DNA of 64,000 nucleotides from Pseudomonas sp. JAI120. Lineage in GTDB: Bacteria > Pseudomonadota > Gammaproteobacteria > Pseudomonadales > Pseudomonadaceae. The notes under the pieces are model-generated. The model did not search any database and was not told the DNA's origin. It saw only the letters and a list, made by a program, of their open reading frames with translations. The DNA is taken from contig NZ_JACHCZ010000001.1 of assembly GCF_014207255.1 (NCBI RefSeq), positions 1,913,378-1,977,377 of the forward strand, written 5' to 3'. Of the stretch, positions 1-8,748 are shown in pieces. The translations under genes were made by a program, and so were the position numbers. Numbering within the stretch: position 1 is the first letter of the stretch; every line of letters begins with the position of its first letter.

Positions 1-14
1 GGTGCAAAACAAAC

Positions 15-104
15 TGTGAGAGCGGGCTCGCCCGCGAAAGCGCTGGATCAGTCAATCATTCCGTTAACTGACACACCGCATTCGCGAGCAAGCCCGCTCC
101 CACC
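15..104. repeat. REP pair (inverted repetitive extragenic palindromes)
   Basis: Two inverted palindromic units face each other. The left arm reads GAGCGGGCTCGCCCGCGAA and the right arm is its near reverse complement, ending GCGAGCAAGCCCGCTCCCAC. About 45 bases separate them. This is the layout of the REP doublets found by the hundred in P. fluorescens genomes and spread by RAYT transposases. No RAYT gene lies in this window. The pair lies downstream of the PA1414-like gene and may help end or protect its transcript. Confidence 0.85.
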
Positions 105-127
105 TTTAATCCTGCTTCGACCGGAGA

Positions 128-250
128 TTATCTGCGGCGAGGACGACGCTGCTCGTCATCGGTACGAATGGGCACCGGTTGCAGCGGTGGCTCGATCAGG
201 CCCAGCGCAACGCCGAGGTCGTGGAGCCAGTTTTGAATTTTCTCTTTCAT
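128..250 (-). CDS. PA1414-family small protein (possible dual-function RNA locus)
   Basis: This 40-residue protein begins MKEKIQNWLHDLGVALGLIE and has a short amphipathic N-terminal helix, a Pro-rich middle and a basic tail ending RRPRRR. A strong ribosome site (AGGGGGC) precedes the ATG, so I start here and not at the longer in-frame extension. The sequence matches the Pseudomonas PA1414 family. In P. aeruginosa the PA1414 transcript is the oxygen-responsive small RNA SicX, which this mini-gene overlaps. Whether peptide, RNA or both act here cannot be read from sequence. Only a weak ANR-like match (TTGGT-N4-ATCCT) lies upstream, near 371-384. Confidence 0.75.
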   Translation of the reverse strand: MKEKIQNWLHDLGVALGLIEPPLQPVPIRTDDEQRRPRRR

Positions 251-393
251 GGTTTGCCCCCTTTGAGGGTAATGCTGGTAGGCGCAAGTTCTGTCGCCTT
301 TTCCTACACTGATAGTAGCCCTAAGTCCTACGTATTGCTTGAACGAAACCACAACGAACTATTACTGAATTGGTCCAAATCCTGACGGATCGT

Positions 394-1287
394 TCAAGCA
401 ATCGCACGTGCGTCTTGCAGGACCTCGGCCCTGCCTTCTTGCTGCAGGTCGATCCATGCATTGAGGTTAGCGCCGAGCATACCCTTTCGCCACATCAGCC
501 AGGTGGTCGCAGTGGCAAAATGCCCTGTCAGCGGATGAACGGACACGCTGTCCTTGCCCGGCAAGCTGTCGAGCATGGATTCGGCCATCAGCGCCACACC
601 AGAACCGGCGATGACACAGGCAAGCATGCCTTGATAAGACTCGATCTCAATCGCTCGCCCCATGGCGACGTGCTCGTGGGAAAACCAGGTTTCCAGGCGC
701 GTGCGATAGGCACAGCTGCGGCGGAAAGTGAACACCGAACGGCCCGCAACGTCTTGTGGCCCGCGCACCGGCGGATGGTCGGCTTCGCATATGAGCACCA
801 GGCGTTCTTCGCACAGGGCTACACCGTCCAACGAGGCGATAGTGATGGGCCCGTCCACAAAAGCAGCATCCAGGCGCCCGGTAATCAACCCTTCGAGCAA
901 TTCACCGCTGGGCGCCGATTGCACCTGCAAGTTAACCATCGGGTACGCCTTGTGATAACGCGCCAACAACTTCGGCAAATGCACCGCAGCCGTGCTGTAC
1001 ATGCTGCCCAGTACAAAATCGCCGGCCGGTTGCCCGCCTTGCACGGCGCCATGGGCTTCATCGTGAAGCGCCAGCAGACGGGTGCTGTAGTCCAGCAATA
1101 CCTTGCCTGCCGGAGAAAGCTGCAAGCGCTGGCGTTCGCGCACAAACAACTCCACGCCCAGCTGTTCTTCCATCTGCTTGAGCCGGGTCGACAAGTTCGA
1201 CGGTACTCGATGCAGGCGCTCGGCAGCGCGGGTGATGGAGCCCTCTTCCGCGACGGCCTGGAAAATCCGCAATTGACTGAATTCCAC
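394..1287 (-). CDS. LysR-family transcriptional regulator
   Basis: This 297-residue protein has an N-terminal winged helix-turn-helix (about residues 1-60, with GSITRAAERLHRVPSNLSTR as recognition region) and a LysR substrate-binding domain (about 88-290). I choose the GTG at 1287 because GGAGAAAGGT sits just upstream; a TTG at 1299 is the alternative. It is divergent from the MFS transporter gene at 1391, with about 100 bp between starts, the usual arrangement for a LysR protein controlling its neighbour and itself. The inducer is unknown. It resembles regulators annotated as putrescine-utilisation PtrR-like in Pseudomonas, but I do not claim that assignment. Confidence 0.9.
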   Translation of the reverse strand: MEFSQLRIFQAVAEEGSITRAAERLHRVPSNLSTRLKQMEEQLGVELFVRERQRLQLSPAGKVLLDYSTRLLALHDEAHGAVQGGQPAGDFVLGSMYSTAAVHLPKLLARYHKAYPMVNLQVQSAPSGELLEGLITGRLDAAFVDGPITIASLDGVALCEERLVLICEADHPPVRGPQDVAGRSVFTFRRSCAYRTRLETWFSHEHVAMGRAIEIESYQGMLACVIAGSGVALMAESMLDSLPGKDSVSVHPLTGHFATATTWLMWRKGMLGANLNAWIDLQQEGRAEVLQDARAIA

Positions 1288-1390
1288 ACCTTTCTCCAAA
1301 ACTGAACAAGTTGCTCACTATTATTCATTTTTACAGAAAGTCAATCCGCTTTAGCCTGACGGTATTCGCTTACCAGCAGGACACCTGACC

Positions 1391-2599
1391 ATGTCACCCC
1401 CCATCCGGTTACTCGCCAGCTTTATCGCCCTGATGATGGCCATGGGCATCGGCCGCTTCGCCCTCACCCCGCAAATGCCCCACTTGCTCAGTGAAGGACA
1501 GATCGACCTGACCGGCGCCGGACTGATCGCGGCGGCCAATTACCTGGGCTACTTCGTGGGCGCGGTGGATTCGATTTTTGCGCGCAGCCATCACCATGTG
1601 CGGGGTCGCCTGTATGGCGGGCTATGGTTGTGCGTGTTGCTGACCCTGGCGTCGTACTGGGCCCATGGGTTCTGGCCGCACTTGCTGCTGCGTTTCGGAA
1701 CCGGCGTTGCGAGTGCCTGGGCACTGGTGATGATCACCAGCCTGAGCCAGCCGCTGGCGATTGCCGCCGGGCGTGCACGCCTGGGTGCCCTGGTGTTTGC
1801 CGGGCCGGGGCTGGGGATTGTGCTGACCGGGTTACTCGCGCTGGGCTCCAACCTGTTGGACCAGAGCTCTGCAACGTTGTGGCTGATCTATGGTGGGGTG
1901 GCGCTGGTGATGCTACTGGCAATCTTGCCCTTCCTGCCCCAGCCGTCCGCCGTTACTGCGCCTGTTGCAAGCCACGCCGACACGGCCAGCAACGGCAGCA
2001 CTACCCACCTGTGCTGGATCTATGTGTTGTTCGGCCTGGGCTACATCATTCCCGCGACGTTCCTGTCACAAATGGCCAGCGCGCAATTCAAGGGCGCCTG
2101 GCAGGCCGATCTGTTCTGGCCCTGCTTTGGTTTGGCGGCGGCGATTGGCGTGGTGGTCGCAAGCCTGCGTCCCAAGGACCCGGACACCACCCGTCGCTGG
2201 CTGATGACTACGTTGTGGCTGCAAGCGGCCGGCGTATTCGCCTGCCTGTTGGGTAACGGTTGGGGGCTGGCGCTGGGGGTGTTGCTGTGCGGCGCGCCAT
2301 TCCTGGCCTGCATGCAGTTGGTGATGGCGCGCCTGCGGGAGATTGCGCCCCACGGCTATCAGCGCAACACCGGGCTGTTGACCGCCAGCTTTGCCATCGG
2401 CCAATTGAGTGGACCGTTGCTGGCGTCGGTGAGCAGCCACCTGAGCGGTGGCCTGCAACCCGCGCTGGTGATCGCCGGTGCAGGCCTGTTAGCGGCAGGA
2501 GGGGTGTTGGTCAGCCCGCGACCAACGGTGCCGGCGCGCGAACCTGCTCTCGCCGCGCCAACACCAGGAAAAACAGCCCACCCAGGAAGCAACCGGTAA
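1391..2599 (+). CDS. YbfB/YjiJ-type MFS transporter
   Basis: A 402-residue inner-membrane protein with about 12 hydrophobic segments. Its N-terminal signature (MGIGRFALTPQMP, then AANYLGYFVGA) is typical of the YbfB/YjiJ branch of the major facilitator superfamily. The substrate is not known for most members. It is divergently transcribed from the LysR gene and is its probable target. The 3' end overlaps the 3' end of the convergent NCS1 transporter gene by 89 bp, so the last 29 codons are read on both strands. Confidence 0.9.
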   Translation: MSPPIRLLASFIALMMAMGIGRFALTPQMPHLLSEGQIDLTGAGLIAAANYLGYFVGAVDSIFARSHHHVRGRLYGGLWLCVLLTLASYWAHGFWPHLLLRFGTGVASAWALVMITSLSQPLAIAAGRARLGALVFAGPGLGIVLTGLLALGSNLLDQSSATLWLIYGGVALVMLLAILPFLPQPSAVTAPVASHADTASNGSTTHLCWIYVLFGLGYIIPATFLSQMASAQFKGAWQADLFWPCFGLAAAIGVVVASLRPKDPDTTRRWLMTTLWLQAAGVFACLLGNGWGLALGVLLCGAPFLACMQLVMARLREIAPHGYQRNTGLLTASFAIGQLSGPLLASVSSHLSGGLQPALVIAGAGLLAAGGVLVSPRPTVPAREPALAAPTPGKTAHPGSNR

Positions 2600-3953
2600 A
2601 CCAGGCAAAGTTAGCCATGCCCTGCAACGCCGGCGTGAAGGTGATCGCGACACCCACCAGTGTCGCAGGCACCAACGCCTTGACCGCCGTCCAGTTCACA
2701 CCGCCATCGAAGTAGTAGCGCCCGCTCGGGCTGTCATCGAACAGCGCGTCCACGTCGATCTTCTGCTTTTTGATCAGGTAGAAGTCCACCAGCAAAATCC
2801 CGAACAACGGGCCGATAAAGGCCGCGAGAATATCCAGGGTGTAGTGGATCATCAGCGGGTTATTGAACAGGTTCCACGGGGTGATGAAGATCGAAGCCAC
2901 GGCGGCGATCATGCCGCCGGCGCGCCAGCTGATTTTGCTCGGTGCGACGTTGGCGAAGTCGAACGCCGGGGAAACGAAGTTGGCGACAATGTTGATGCCA
3001 ATGGTGGCCGTGACAAAGGCAAAAGCGCCGAGCAGCACCGCCATGCTGTTATCAATACGCGAGACGGTCGCGATCGGGTCATGGAGCATTTCACCAAACA
3101 CCGGCAAGGTGCCCGAGACGATGACCACGGTCACCAGGGAAAACGCCAGGAAGTTCACCGGCAGGCCCCAGAAGTTGCCGCGCCGCACATCCTGCATACT
3201 GCGGCAGTAACGGCTGAAATCACCGAAATTCAGGGTCGGCCCGGAAAAGTACGACACCACCAGCGCCGTCGCCACGATCACCTGACCGACCGCCTGCCAA
3301 CCCGACAGGGATTTTTCCGACAGGGTAAAACTGATATTCGCCCACCCTGCCTTCCACACGATCCAGCCGGCCAGGGCAAACATCACCGCGTAGACCACCG
3401 GCCCCGCCCAATCGATAAAGCGGCGAATGGACTCCATGCCGGCCCAGAACACGGCCGCCTGCAACACCCATAAACTGAGGAAACCAAACCAACCCAGGTA
3501 AGACAGGCCAGCAAAATGCGGCTCTGCATACACCGCCATCTGTGGGAAAAAGCGCAGTACCACAATGATCAAGGCACTCGACGCCAGGTAGGTCTGAATT
3601 CCGTACCAAGCCACCGCAATCAGGCCGCGAATCACCGCGGGAATATTCGCGCCGAACACACCAAACGCCAACCGGCAGATCACTGGATAGGGCACGGCGG
3701 CCTGCTGGCTGGGCTTGGCCACCAGGTTGGCAATCAATTGCACGATGCAAATGCCTGCCAGCAAGGCAATCAACACCTGCCAACTGGCCAGCCCCAGGGC
3801 GAACAGACTGGCGGCGAACACATAGCCACCCACGCTGTGCACGTCACTCATCCAGAAGGCAAAGATGTTGTACCAGGTCCACTTTTGCGGCAGTGGGCCA
3901 AGGTCCTGGTTGTAAAGGCGTGGGCTATAGCCTTCGGGCAATTGTTCGATCAT
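2511..3953 (-). CDS. NCS1-family nucleobase:cation symporter
   Basis: A 480-residue, 12-helix transporter of the NCS1 (purine/pyrimidine/hydantoin/allantoin) family. The N-terminal block LYNQDLGPLPQKWTWYNIFA with FWMSDVHSVGGY is diagnostic, as is the later SRYCRSMQDVRRGNFWG region. I choose the ATG at 3953, preceded by CGAGGAGC; an in-frame extension to 4073 has no ribosome site. The substrate is probably a nucleobase, hydantoin or allantoin, but no catabolic gene lies next to it to decide. Its C-terminus overlaps the convergent MFS gene. Confidence 0.9.
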   Translation of the reverse strand: MIEQLPEGYSPRLYNQDLGPLPQKWTWYNIFAFWMSDVHSVGGYVFAASLFALGLASWQVLIALLAGICIVQLIANLVAKPSQQAAVPYPVICRLAFGVFGANIPAVIRGLIAVAWYGIQTYLASSALIIVVLRFFPQMAVYAEPHFAGLSYLGWFGFLSLWVLQAAVFWAGMESIRRFIDWAGPVVYAVMFALAGWIVWKAGWANISFTLSEKSLSGWQAVGQVIVATALVVSYFSGPTLNFGDFSRYCRSMQDVRRGNFWGLPVNFLAFSLVTVVIVSGTLPVFGEMLHDPIATVSRIDNSMAVLLGAFAFVTATIGINIVANFVSPAFDFANVAPSKISWRAGGMIAAVASIFITPWNLFNNPLMIHYTLDILAAFIGPLFGILLVDFYLIKKQKIDVDALFDDSPSGRYYFDGGVNWTAVKALVPATLVGVAITFTPALQGMANFAWFTGCFLGGLFFLVLARREQVRAPAPLVAG

Positions 3954-4151
3954 CGCTGGGCTCCTCGTAATACCGGCCTGCGCTTCCGTCACGGGGTGCA
4001 TACGGGAGGCGGCCTGGTTTGTATACGAGATAGTCAGCAGAATACGTGCCAATAGAACACAATCCCTCTGCAACGGCGATCCAAACGGGTATACGGAGGT
4101 TTAGTAACGAGGATTGCGCTCAGCAACGGTGCAGATCAATCCTGTACACAA

Positions 4152-4550
4152 TCATCGGTGCACCCGATGTGCACACAAGTACCCGACCGTGCAGCACGCC
4201 GCTGTGAGGAAGGTGCCCCAGGCCATGTCCATCATCGCCAATCCGCCAGACCAGCCTTGCAGCGTGGCCCAGTTGCTCAGGTCGTAGGTGCCGTAGGCCA
4301 CCAGGCCCAGCAACGCACCCAGTCGGGCCGCGCGTTGCCAACTGGCGCTGGGCAAGACCACGAACACCACGCAACCGAGGACATACAAGAGATAGAACAG
4401 CACGGCGGGCAACAGGCGAGGCTGATCAAGCATCAGCGGGCCCAGCAGGGATTTGTAGGTCGGGCCCATGAGGACACCGAGCCAGAGGCCGTCGAGGATC
4501 AGGAAGGCAAGCAAGGTGCCGAGGTAGGCGAAGACAGACTTCTTGGGCAT
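4152..4550 (-). CDS. DUF2177 family membrane protein
   Basis: A 132-residue protein with four predicted membrane helices and the DUF2177 pattern (LDGLWLGVLMGPTYKSLLG near the N-terminus, YGTYDLSNWATL in the third helix). The function of the family is unknown. It is a stand-alone gene, with a REP pair behind its start and the NCS1 gene downstream in the same direction but about 200 bp away. Confidence 0.85.
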   Translation of the reverse strand: MPKKSVFAYLGTLLAFLILDGLWLGVLMGPTYKSLLGPLMLDQPRLLPAVLFYLLYVLGCVVFVVLPSASWQRAARLGALLGLVAYGTYDLSNWATLQGWSGGLAMMDMAWGTFLTAACCTVGYLCAHRVHR

Positions 4551-4561
4551 TGATGCAGCCT

Positions 4562-4648
4562 CTGCAGGAGCGAGCTTGCTCGCGAAAACATTCCAGGCGC
4601 ATCACGGTGTCGGATGTACCTTTTTCGCGAGCAAGCTCGCTCCTACAG
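4562..4648. repeat. REP pair
   Basis: Facing palindromes: CAGGAGCGAGCTTGCTCGCG on the left and its reverse complement, ending GCGAGCAAGCTCGCTCCTAC, on the right, separated by about 40 bases. It is the 'GAGCAAGCTCGCTCC' subtype, different from the 'GGGCAAGCCCCCTCC' subtype seen at 23652, 29720 and 43813. It lies between cvfB and the DUF2177 gene. Confidence 0.85.
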
Positions 4649-4662
4649 AGAGCAAAGCGCAC

Positions 4663-5499
4663 TCAGCTTAGTTCAATGCGATCCGCGTGAATCACGATCT
4701 GGCCCTGCTTGTAAAGCGCACCAATGGCCTTCTTGAAGTTGCCTTTGCTCACGCCAAACAAGTTGCTGATCACCGCCGGGTCACTCTTGTCGCTGACCGG
4801 CAAACTGCCGTTGTTTTCACGCAACTTGGCGAGGATCTTCGAGTTGAGGCTGGAGGCCGCTTCCTGGCCAACCGGTTGCAGGCTCAGGCTGATGTTGCCA
4901 TCGGCGCGGATCTCTTTGATAAAGCCTTTCTCTTCCTTGCCCGGGCGCAGGAACTTGAACACTTCGTTCTTGTGGATCAGGCCCCAGTGCTTGTTGTTGA
5001 TGATCGCCTTGAAGCCCATGTCGGTGGCTTCGGCGACCAGCAGGTCGACTTCCTGGCCCACGACGTAGTTGGCCGGCGTCTTGTCCAGGTAGCGGTCAAG
5101 GCGCGCGGTGGCGGTAATACGCTTGGTGTGTTTGTCGAGATAGACATGCACCACGCAGTATTCACCGGCGGTCATCTGACGTTTTTCTTCCGAGTACGGG
5201 AGCAACAGATCCTTTGGCAAACCCCAGTCGAGGAACACGCCAATGCTGTTGACTTCCACGACTTTCAAACTGGCAAATTCGCCAACTTGAACTTTCGGTT
5301 TTTCGGTAGTGGCGATAAGTTTGTCATCGCTGTCCAGATAAATGAAAACGTTAAGCCAATCTTCATCTTCACTGGGAATATCCTTGGGGATATACCGATT
5401 AGGCAAGAGGATTTCGCCATCTTGCGCACCATCGAGGTACAAACCAAAGTTAGTGTGTTTAACCACTTGCAAGCTGTTGTAGCGCCCGACTAAAGCCAT
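4663..5499 (-). CDS. cvfB: CvfB/YitL-family S1 RNA-binding protein
   Basis: A 278-residue protein made of tandem S1-like OB folds followed by a winged-helix domain (about 220-278, with the FGVSKGNFKKAIGALYKQGQ segment). This is the architecture of CvfB/YitL, cytoplasmic RNA- or nucleic-acid-binding proteins tied to virulence-factor expression in Gram-positives and largely uncharacterised in Pseudomonas. I choose the ATG at 5499 (MALVGRYNS), preceded by TGAGGG; an ATG at 5514 is the alternative. The gene stands alone. Confidence 0.88.
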   Translation of the reverse strand: MALVGRYNSLQVVKHTNFGLYLDGAQDGEILLPNRYIPKDIPSEDEDWLNVFIYLDSDDKLIATTEKPKVQVGEFASLKVVEVNSIGVFLDWGLPKDLLLPYSEEKRQMTAGEYCVVHVYLDKHTKRITATARLDRYLDKTPANYVVGQEVDLLVAEATDMGFKAIINNKHWGLIHKNEVFKFLRPGKEEKGFIKEIRADGNISLSLQPVGQEAASSLNSKILAKLRENNGSLPVSDKSDPAVISNLFGVSKGNFKKAIGALYKQGQIVIHADRIELS

Positions 5500-5821
5500 T
5501 TCCAATACCCTCATTGCGTGGGCGGCATTCTACCCGAGTTGCGCCTGCCACGCGCGCGCGCCTGAAAAATCGCGGGTTTATCTGGCGTTCCAGTGGCACC
5601 GCCCCGCTCGTCCGATCATTCGGCTGAATTTTGCCACGCCACCCGTGCCGGCTCAGCCCGTGGTTTCGAGTTAAAACAGGAAGTTAGGGGCTAATTTCAA
5701 AGATAAACTTTGGCTGTTTTCAGCCGCTGCTTTTATTCCCGGGGGATATTTACCAAGCAATTGTCAAGTATTTCCTGTACGATGCCTGGCCAAGTTAATT
5801 TTCTACAGGTTAGTGGCCGCC
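5500..5821. other. Intergenic region between cvfB and the 59-residue gene
   Basis: About 320 bp separate two divergent genes. The half next to cvfB is GC-rich with a CGCGCGCG run. The half next to the small gene (about 5670-5805) is distinctly AT-rich and presumably carries its promoter. I see no convincing operator, riboswitch or reading frame. Confidence 0.5.
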
Positions 5822-6001
5822 ATGCGTGTAAAAGCATCCAACAGCAAAGCAAAGCCAGCTCCCGCCGTTGAAACCAGCGAATCGATCAACAGCCAGATTG
5901 CTGCTTTCCTCAAGTCCGGTGGCGAAATCCAGCAAATTGCCAAGGGCGTGAGCGGCCAGACTTTCGGCCCGTCCAAGCAGATCAGCCTGGGTAAAAAGTA
6001 A
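5822..6001 (+). CDS. Small conserved protein, putative DNA-binding regulator
   Basis: A 59-residue basic protein. The N-terminal 25 residues look disordered (Lys/Ala/Pro-rich); the C-terminal half contains INSQIAAFLKSGGEIQQIAK followed by GVSGQTFG. Proteins of this size and pattern are common in Pseudomonas and usually carry only a generic transcriptional-regulator label. I recognise no named family. A GTG at 5813 is a possible earlier start, since ACAGG lies just before it; the ATG is preferred by resemblance to homologues as I remember them. Confidence 0.7.
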   Translation: MRVKASNSKAKPAPAVETSESINSQIAAFLKSGGEIQQIAKGVSGQTFGPSKQISLGKK

Positions 6002-6207
6002 TACCGCGCAGCACATCTGGTCCCTAAGCGTCTTACCTTCAAGGCGCTAGGACTAGAGCCCGAAATACCCTCTCGCATCACCTTCAGAACGTGCAAATCG
6101 ACGAACGGGCCTCACCTCCTGAGATTCGCCGGTATGCTTGCACACGTCTAGCACGGGCATCTGCCCTATTTCTCCGTTACTGCTCCTCGCTTTTCATGGA
6201 GTGAAGC

Positions 6208-6930
6208 ATGCTTAAACGCTGCATTTTCGTGGCCAGTATCCTGGCGGCCAGCCCTCTCGCCGAAGCGCAGATTTTCCAGCGTGAACTGGGCGACTTCGAC
6301 CTGAAATTGGGCACCACCCCCAGCCGCAGCATGGCCCAAGGCCTGGTCAAGCCGACCTCGCCGGGCAGTGACTCATTTCATGGCGGGCTGGACCTGAGTC
6401 ATGACAGCGGCCTGTACTTTGGCCAGTTTTCTCCGAACATGGGCCTGTCGCCGGCCAGCACTCTTGAAGTCGATTCGTATATGGGATTCAAGCACCCTTT
6501 CGACCGGACACTGGGCTACGAAGTCGGTCTGATCCACTACAGCTACCCCAAGCTCAGCCCCCTCGACAGCCAGGAGCTCTACGGCGGCCTCAACCTGCTG
6601 GGCAATCGCTTCGGCGCTTCCTTCAGCAACGACCCGGACCGCCAGGACAGCACCCTGTTCGCCGACCTCAGCGGCACCCAGCCCTTCGGCATCGGCGTCA
6701 GTATGAAATACACCACCCATCAACTGGGCACCCCGACCTCAGTGGAGGGGGGGTCCATCAGCAGCTTCAGCGACTGGTCGATACAGTTCTCCCGCGCCTG
6801 GAAGGGCATCGACCTGGACCTGATCTACAGCGATTCCAGCCTCAGCGGCGGCGATTGCTCGGCCTATTCCGGACACAATTCGCAATGCGATGGCCTGTTG
6901 ACCTTGAAGGCGATGCGGTCGTTTTATTGA
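6208..6930 (+). CDS. Outer-membrane beta-barrel protein, TorF-type putative porin
   Basis: A 240-residue protein with a signal peptide (cleavage after ASPLAEA, about residue 21). It is followed by alternating amphipathic strands rich in Gly, Tyr and Ser and ends in Phe-Tyr, as barrel proteins often do. The pattern (early strand with DLKLGTTPSRSMAQG, GYEVGLIHYSYP in the middle) resembles the TorF / TIGR02001 family of putative porins. GGAG lies 6 bases before the ATG. Substrate unknown. The two Cys near the C-terminus (C219, C229) could form a loop disulphide. Confidence 0.75.
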   Translation: MLKRCIFVASILAASPLAEAQIFQRELGDFDLKLGTTPSRSMAQGLVKPTSPGSDSFHGGLDLSHDSGLYFGQFSPNMGLSPASTLEVDSYMGFKHPFDRTLGYEVGLIHYSYPKLSPLDSQELYGGLNLLGNRFGASFSNDPDRQDSTLFADLSGTQPFGIGVSMKYTTHQLGTPTSVEGGSISSFSDWSIQFSRAWKGIDLDLIYSDSSLSGGDCSAYSGHNSQCDGLLTLKAMRSFY

Positions 6931-6996
6931 TGGGCTGAACTGTCGCGTGCGCCGCGGGTTCACATGCATTAACTCCCTCTGCGCAAGGACACGCCC

Positions 6997-7863
6997 ATGC
7001 TGCATCGGCTCAAACTGCTGGTGGTATTCCTGACCCTGAGCCTGGTGCTCGCGGGCTGCAACCGCGTGGGCCTGGCCTATCGCAACCTGGACGTGATCAT
7101 CCCCTGGACCCTCAACGACTACTTGGACATGAATGCCGGGCAGAAGAGCTGGTTCAACGACACACTCAAGGAACACCTGGCCTGGCACTGCACCACACAA
7201 TTGCCGGGTTACCTCGACTGGCTCGACCGCCTGCAAGCAATGGTCGAGAGCAACCAGGTCACCGATGCAGCGCTGCAAACCCGCACGGTTGAGGCCAAGC
7301 AGGCAATTGCCGAAGTGGCGCGGGAAATCACACCGTCGGCGATCGAATTGTTACAAGGGCTGGATGACCAACAGGTCAACGACATGAACGATGCCCTGGC
7401 CAAGGACCTGCGCAAACGCCAGGACGACTATCTTAAGCCGCCGCTGGCCAAGCAGATCCAGGACCGCGCCGAGCGCATGAACAAGCGCCTGAATGCGTGG
7501 ATGGGGCCGCTGAGCGATAGCCAGAAAAACCGGGTGATGGCCTGGTCCATCAGCCTGGGCGAGCAGAACGAGCAGTGGATCGGCAACCGTGCCCACTGGC
7601 AGGCACAATTCATCGACGCCGTGCAGCAGCGCCACGACACCGACTTCCCGCAGAAGATGCAGCAATTGCTGGTAGACCGCGAAAGCCTGTGGACACCGGA
7701 GTACCGCGCCGCTTATGCACAGACCGAAGCCGCTGCGCGCAGTCTGATCGTCGACTTGGTGGCCGAAAGTACCGTACAGCAGCGCCTGAAATTAACGCAG
7801 AAAATCGACGGCGTACGCAGCGACTTCAAAGCACTTAAATGCCTCAAGGCCGCTGCGAATTAA
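6997..7863 (+). CDS. DUF6279 family lipoprotein
   Basis: A 288-residue lipoprotein with lipobox LVLAGC (Cys about residue 20). The mature part is largely alpha-helical, with the family's opening block RVGLAYRNLDVIIPWTLNDY. The residues after the lipidated Cys (Asn-Arg) do not contain the inner-membrane Asp+2 retention signal, so an outer-membrane location is likely. Function unknown. AAGGA precedes the ATG. It follows the TorF-like gene by 66 bp on the same strand. Confidence 0.85.
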   Translation: MLHRLKLLVVFLTLSLVLAGCNRVGLAYRNLDVIIPWTLNDYLDMNAGQKSWFNDTLKEHLAWHCTTQLPGYLDWLDRLQAMVESNQVTDAALQTRTVEAKQAIAEVAREITPSAIELLQGLDDQQVNDMNDALAKDLRKRQDDYLKPPLAKQIQDRAERMNKRLNAWMGPLSDSQKNRVMAWSISLGEQNEQWIGNRAHWQAQFIDAVQQRHDTDFPQKMQQLLVDRESLWTPEYRAAYAQTEAAARSLIVDLVAESTVQQRLKLTQKIDGVRSDFKALKCLKAAAN

Positions 7864-7879
7864 TGTGGGAGGTGCCCGC

Positions 7880-8269
7880 TCAGGCAATCTGCGCCTTCGA
7901 AGCCACTTCGGAAAAAGTCGCGGGGTCCAACGCATCCGCCTGCTCATCCAGCACCTGACGCGGGTGATCATTGCCCGGGATGGAGCTGTCGATCAGCGCC
8001 AATAGCTGCGCACCCAGTGCGGTCAGAATGAAATTCTCACCATTGCCGCCTTCTTCCTCAGGGCGCGACTCGATAAACCCACGCTTGAACAACAGCGCCT
8101 CGTAATCGGCAGCCGTCTTTTTCAACGCATCCAGATTGCCCGTGGATTCGCCCGCCGTGGCCTTCTCGGCCGCTTCCTGCTCGGCGTATTTGCGCGGGGC
8201 AAAACTGCCTTCGCCGTTCTGCACTTCGTGCAGCAGACGTTCGATCAGATCCCAATTGTAAGTCGTCAT
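7880..8269 (-). CDS. Hypothetical protein, DUF2513-like winged-helix candidate
   Basis: A 129-residue cytoplasmic acidic protein. It begins MTTYNWDLIERLLHEVQNGE, which resembles the start of DUF2513 / YjcQ-type small regulators, and has a GFIESRP ... FILTALGAQLLALI segment that fits the wing and last helix of a winged-helix fold. A perfect AGGAGG lies 7 bases before the ATG, so it is well translated. It is convergent with the lipoprotein gene. The regulatory assignment is tentative. Confidence 0.65.
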   Translation of the reverse strand: MTTYNWDLIERLLHEVQNGEGSFAPRKYAEQEAAEKATAGESTGNLDALKKTAADYEALLFKRGFIESRPEEEGGNGENFILTALGAQLLALIDSSIPGNDHPRQVLDEQADALDPATFSEVASKAQIA

Positions 8270-8423
8270 CCTGATTCCTCCTGCAGGCCTAAGGAAAGTA
8301 GCCTGCCTGTAGGAGTGACCCTGCGCGCCTGTGGCCGTTCAGACCAACCGACGGACGTCATTTCTCTGAACTTTCCAGACGTTCACCACCTCAACTGAGC
8401 ATCACCGCCAAGGAGGTCCGATC

Positions 8424-8699
8424 ATGAAAACCCTGAAAAACCTGGCCATCGCCGCCACGCTGCTCACCGCCCTGCCCGCCTGGGCCTGCACCCCGGAAGA
8501 GGCCACGGCCAAGCGCGAGCAGTTGGCCCAGGAAGTGGCCAAACTCACTGAGCAGAACCCGACCAAGGCCAAGGAGATGAACGACGAGCTGCAGAAGATG
8601 GACCTGGATACTGAAAGCGCAGAGTTCCCCGACAAGTGCCAGTTGATCGACGCCCGGCTCAAGGAATTGAAAGAAGCTGCCGCCAAAGCGAAAAACTGA
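8424..8699 (+). CDS. Small periplasmic helical protein
   Basis: A 91-residue protein with a clear signal peptide ending LPAWA (residue 21). The mature part is about 70 residues of charged amphipathic helix with two Cys (C22 and C73) that could pair. AAGGAGG precedes the ATG. It is a single gene ended by a strong terminator at 8706. No functional family recognised; it is a common small Pseudomonas periplasmic protein. Confidence 0.75.
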   Translation: MKTLKNLAIAATLLTALPAWACTPEEATAKREQLAQEVAKLTEQNPTKAKEMNDELQKMDLDTESAEFPDKCQLIDARLKELKEAAAKAKN

Positions 8700-8705
8700 G
8701 GTTAT

Positions 8706-8733
8706 AAAAAAACCGGACAACGTCCGGTTTTTT
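8706..8733. terminator. Bidirectional intrinsic terminator
   Basis: Stem AACCGGAC / GTCCGGTT with a 3-base loop, flanked by five A on the left and a T run on the right. It can therefore stop transcription from both the small periplasmic gene and the convergent helicase gene. Confidence 0.9.
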
Positions 8734-8748
8734 CACATCCCTCAAGCC

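Noticed and set aside
370..1305. A 311-codon plus-strand frame over the first LysR gene.
   Set aside because: Antisense shadow of a clear LysR coding sequence.
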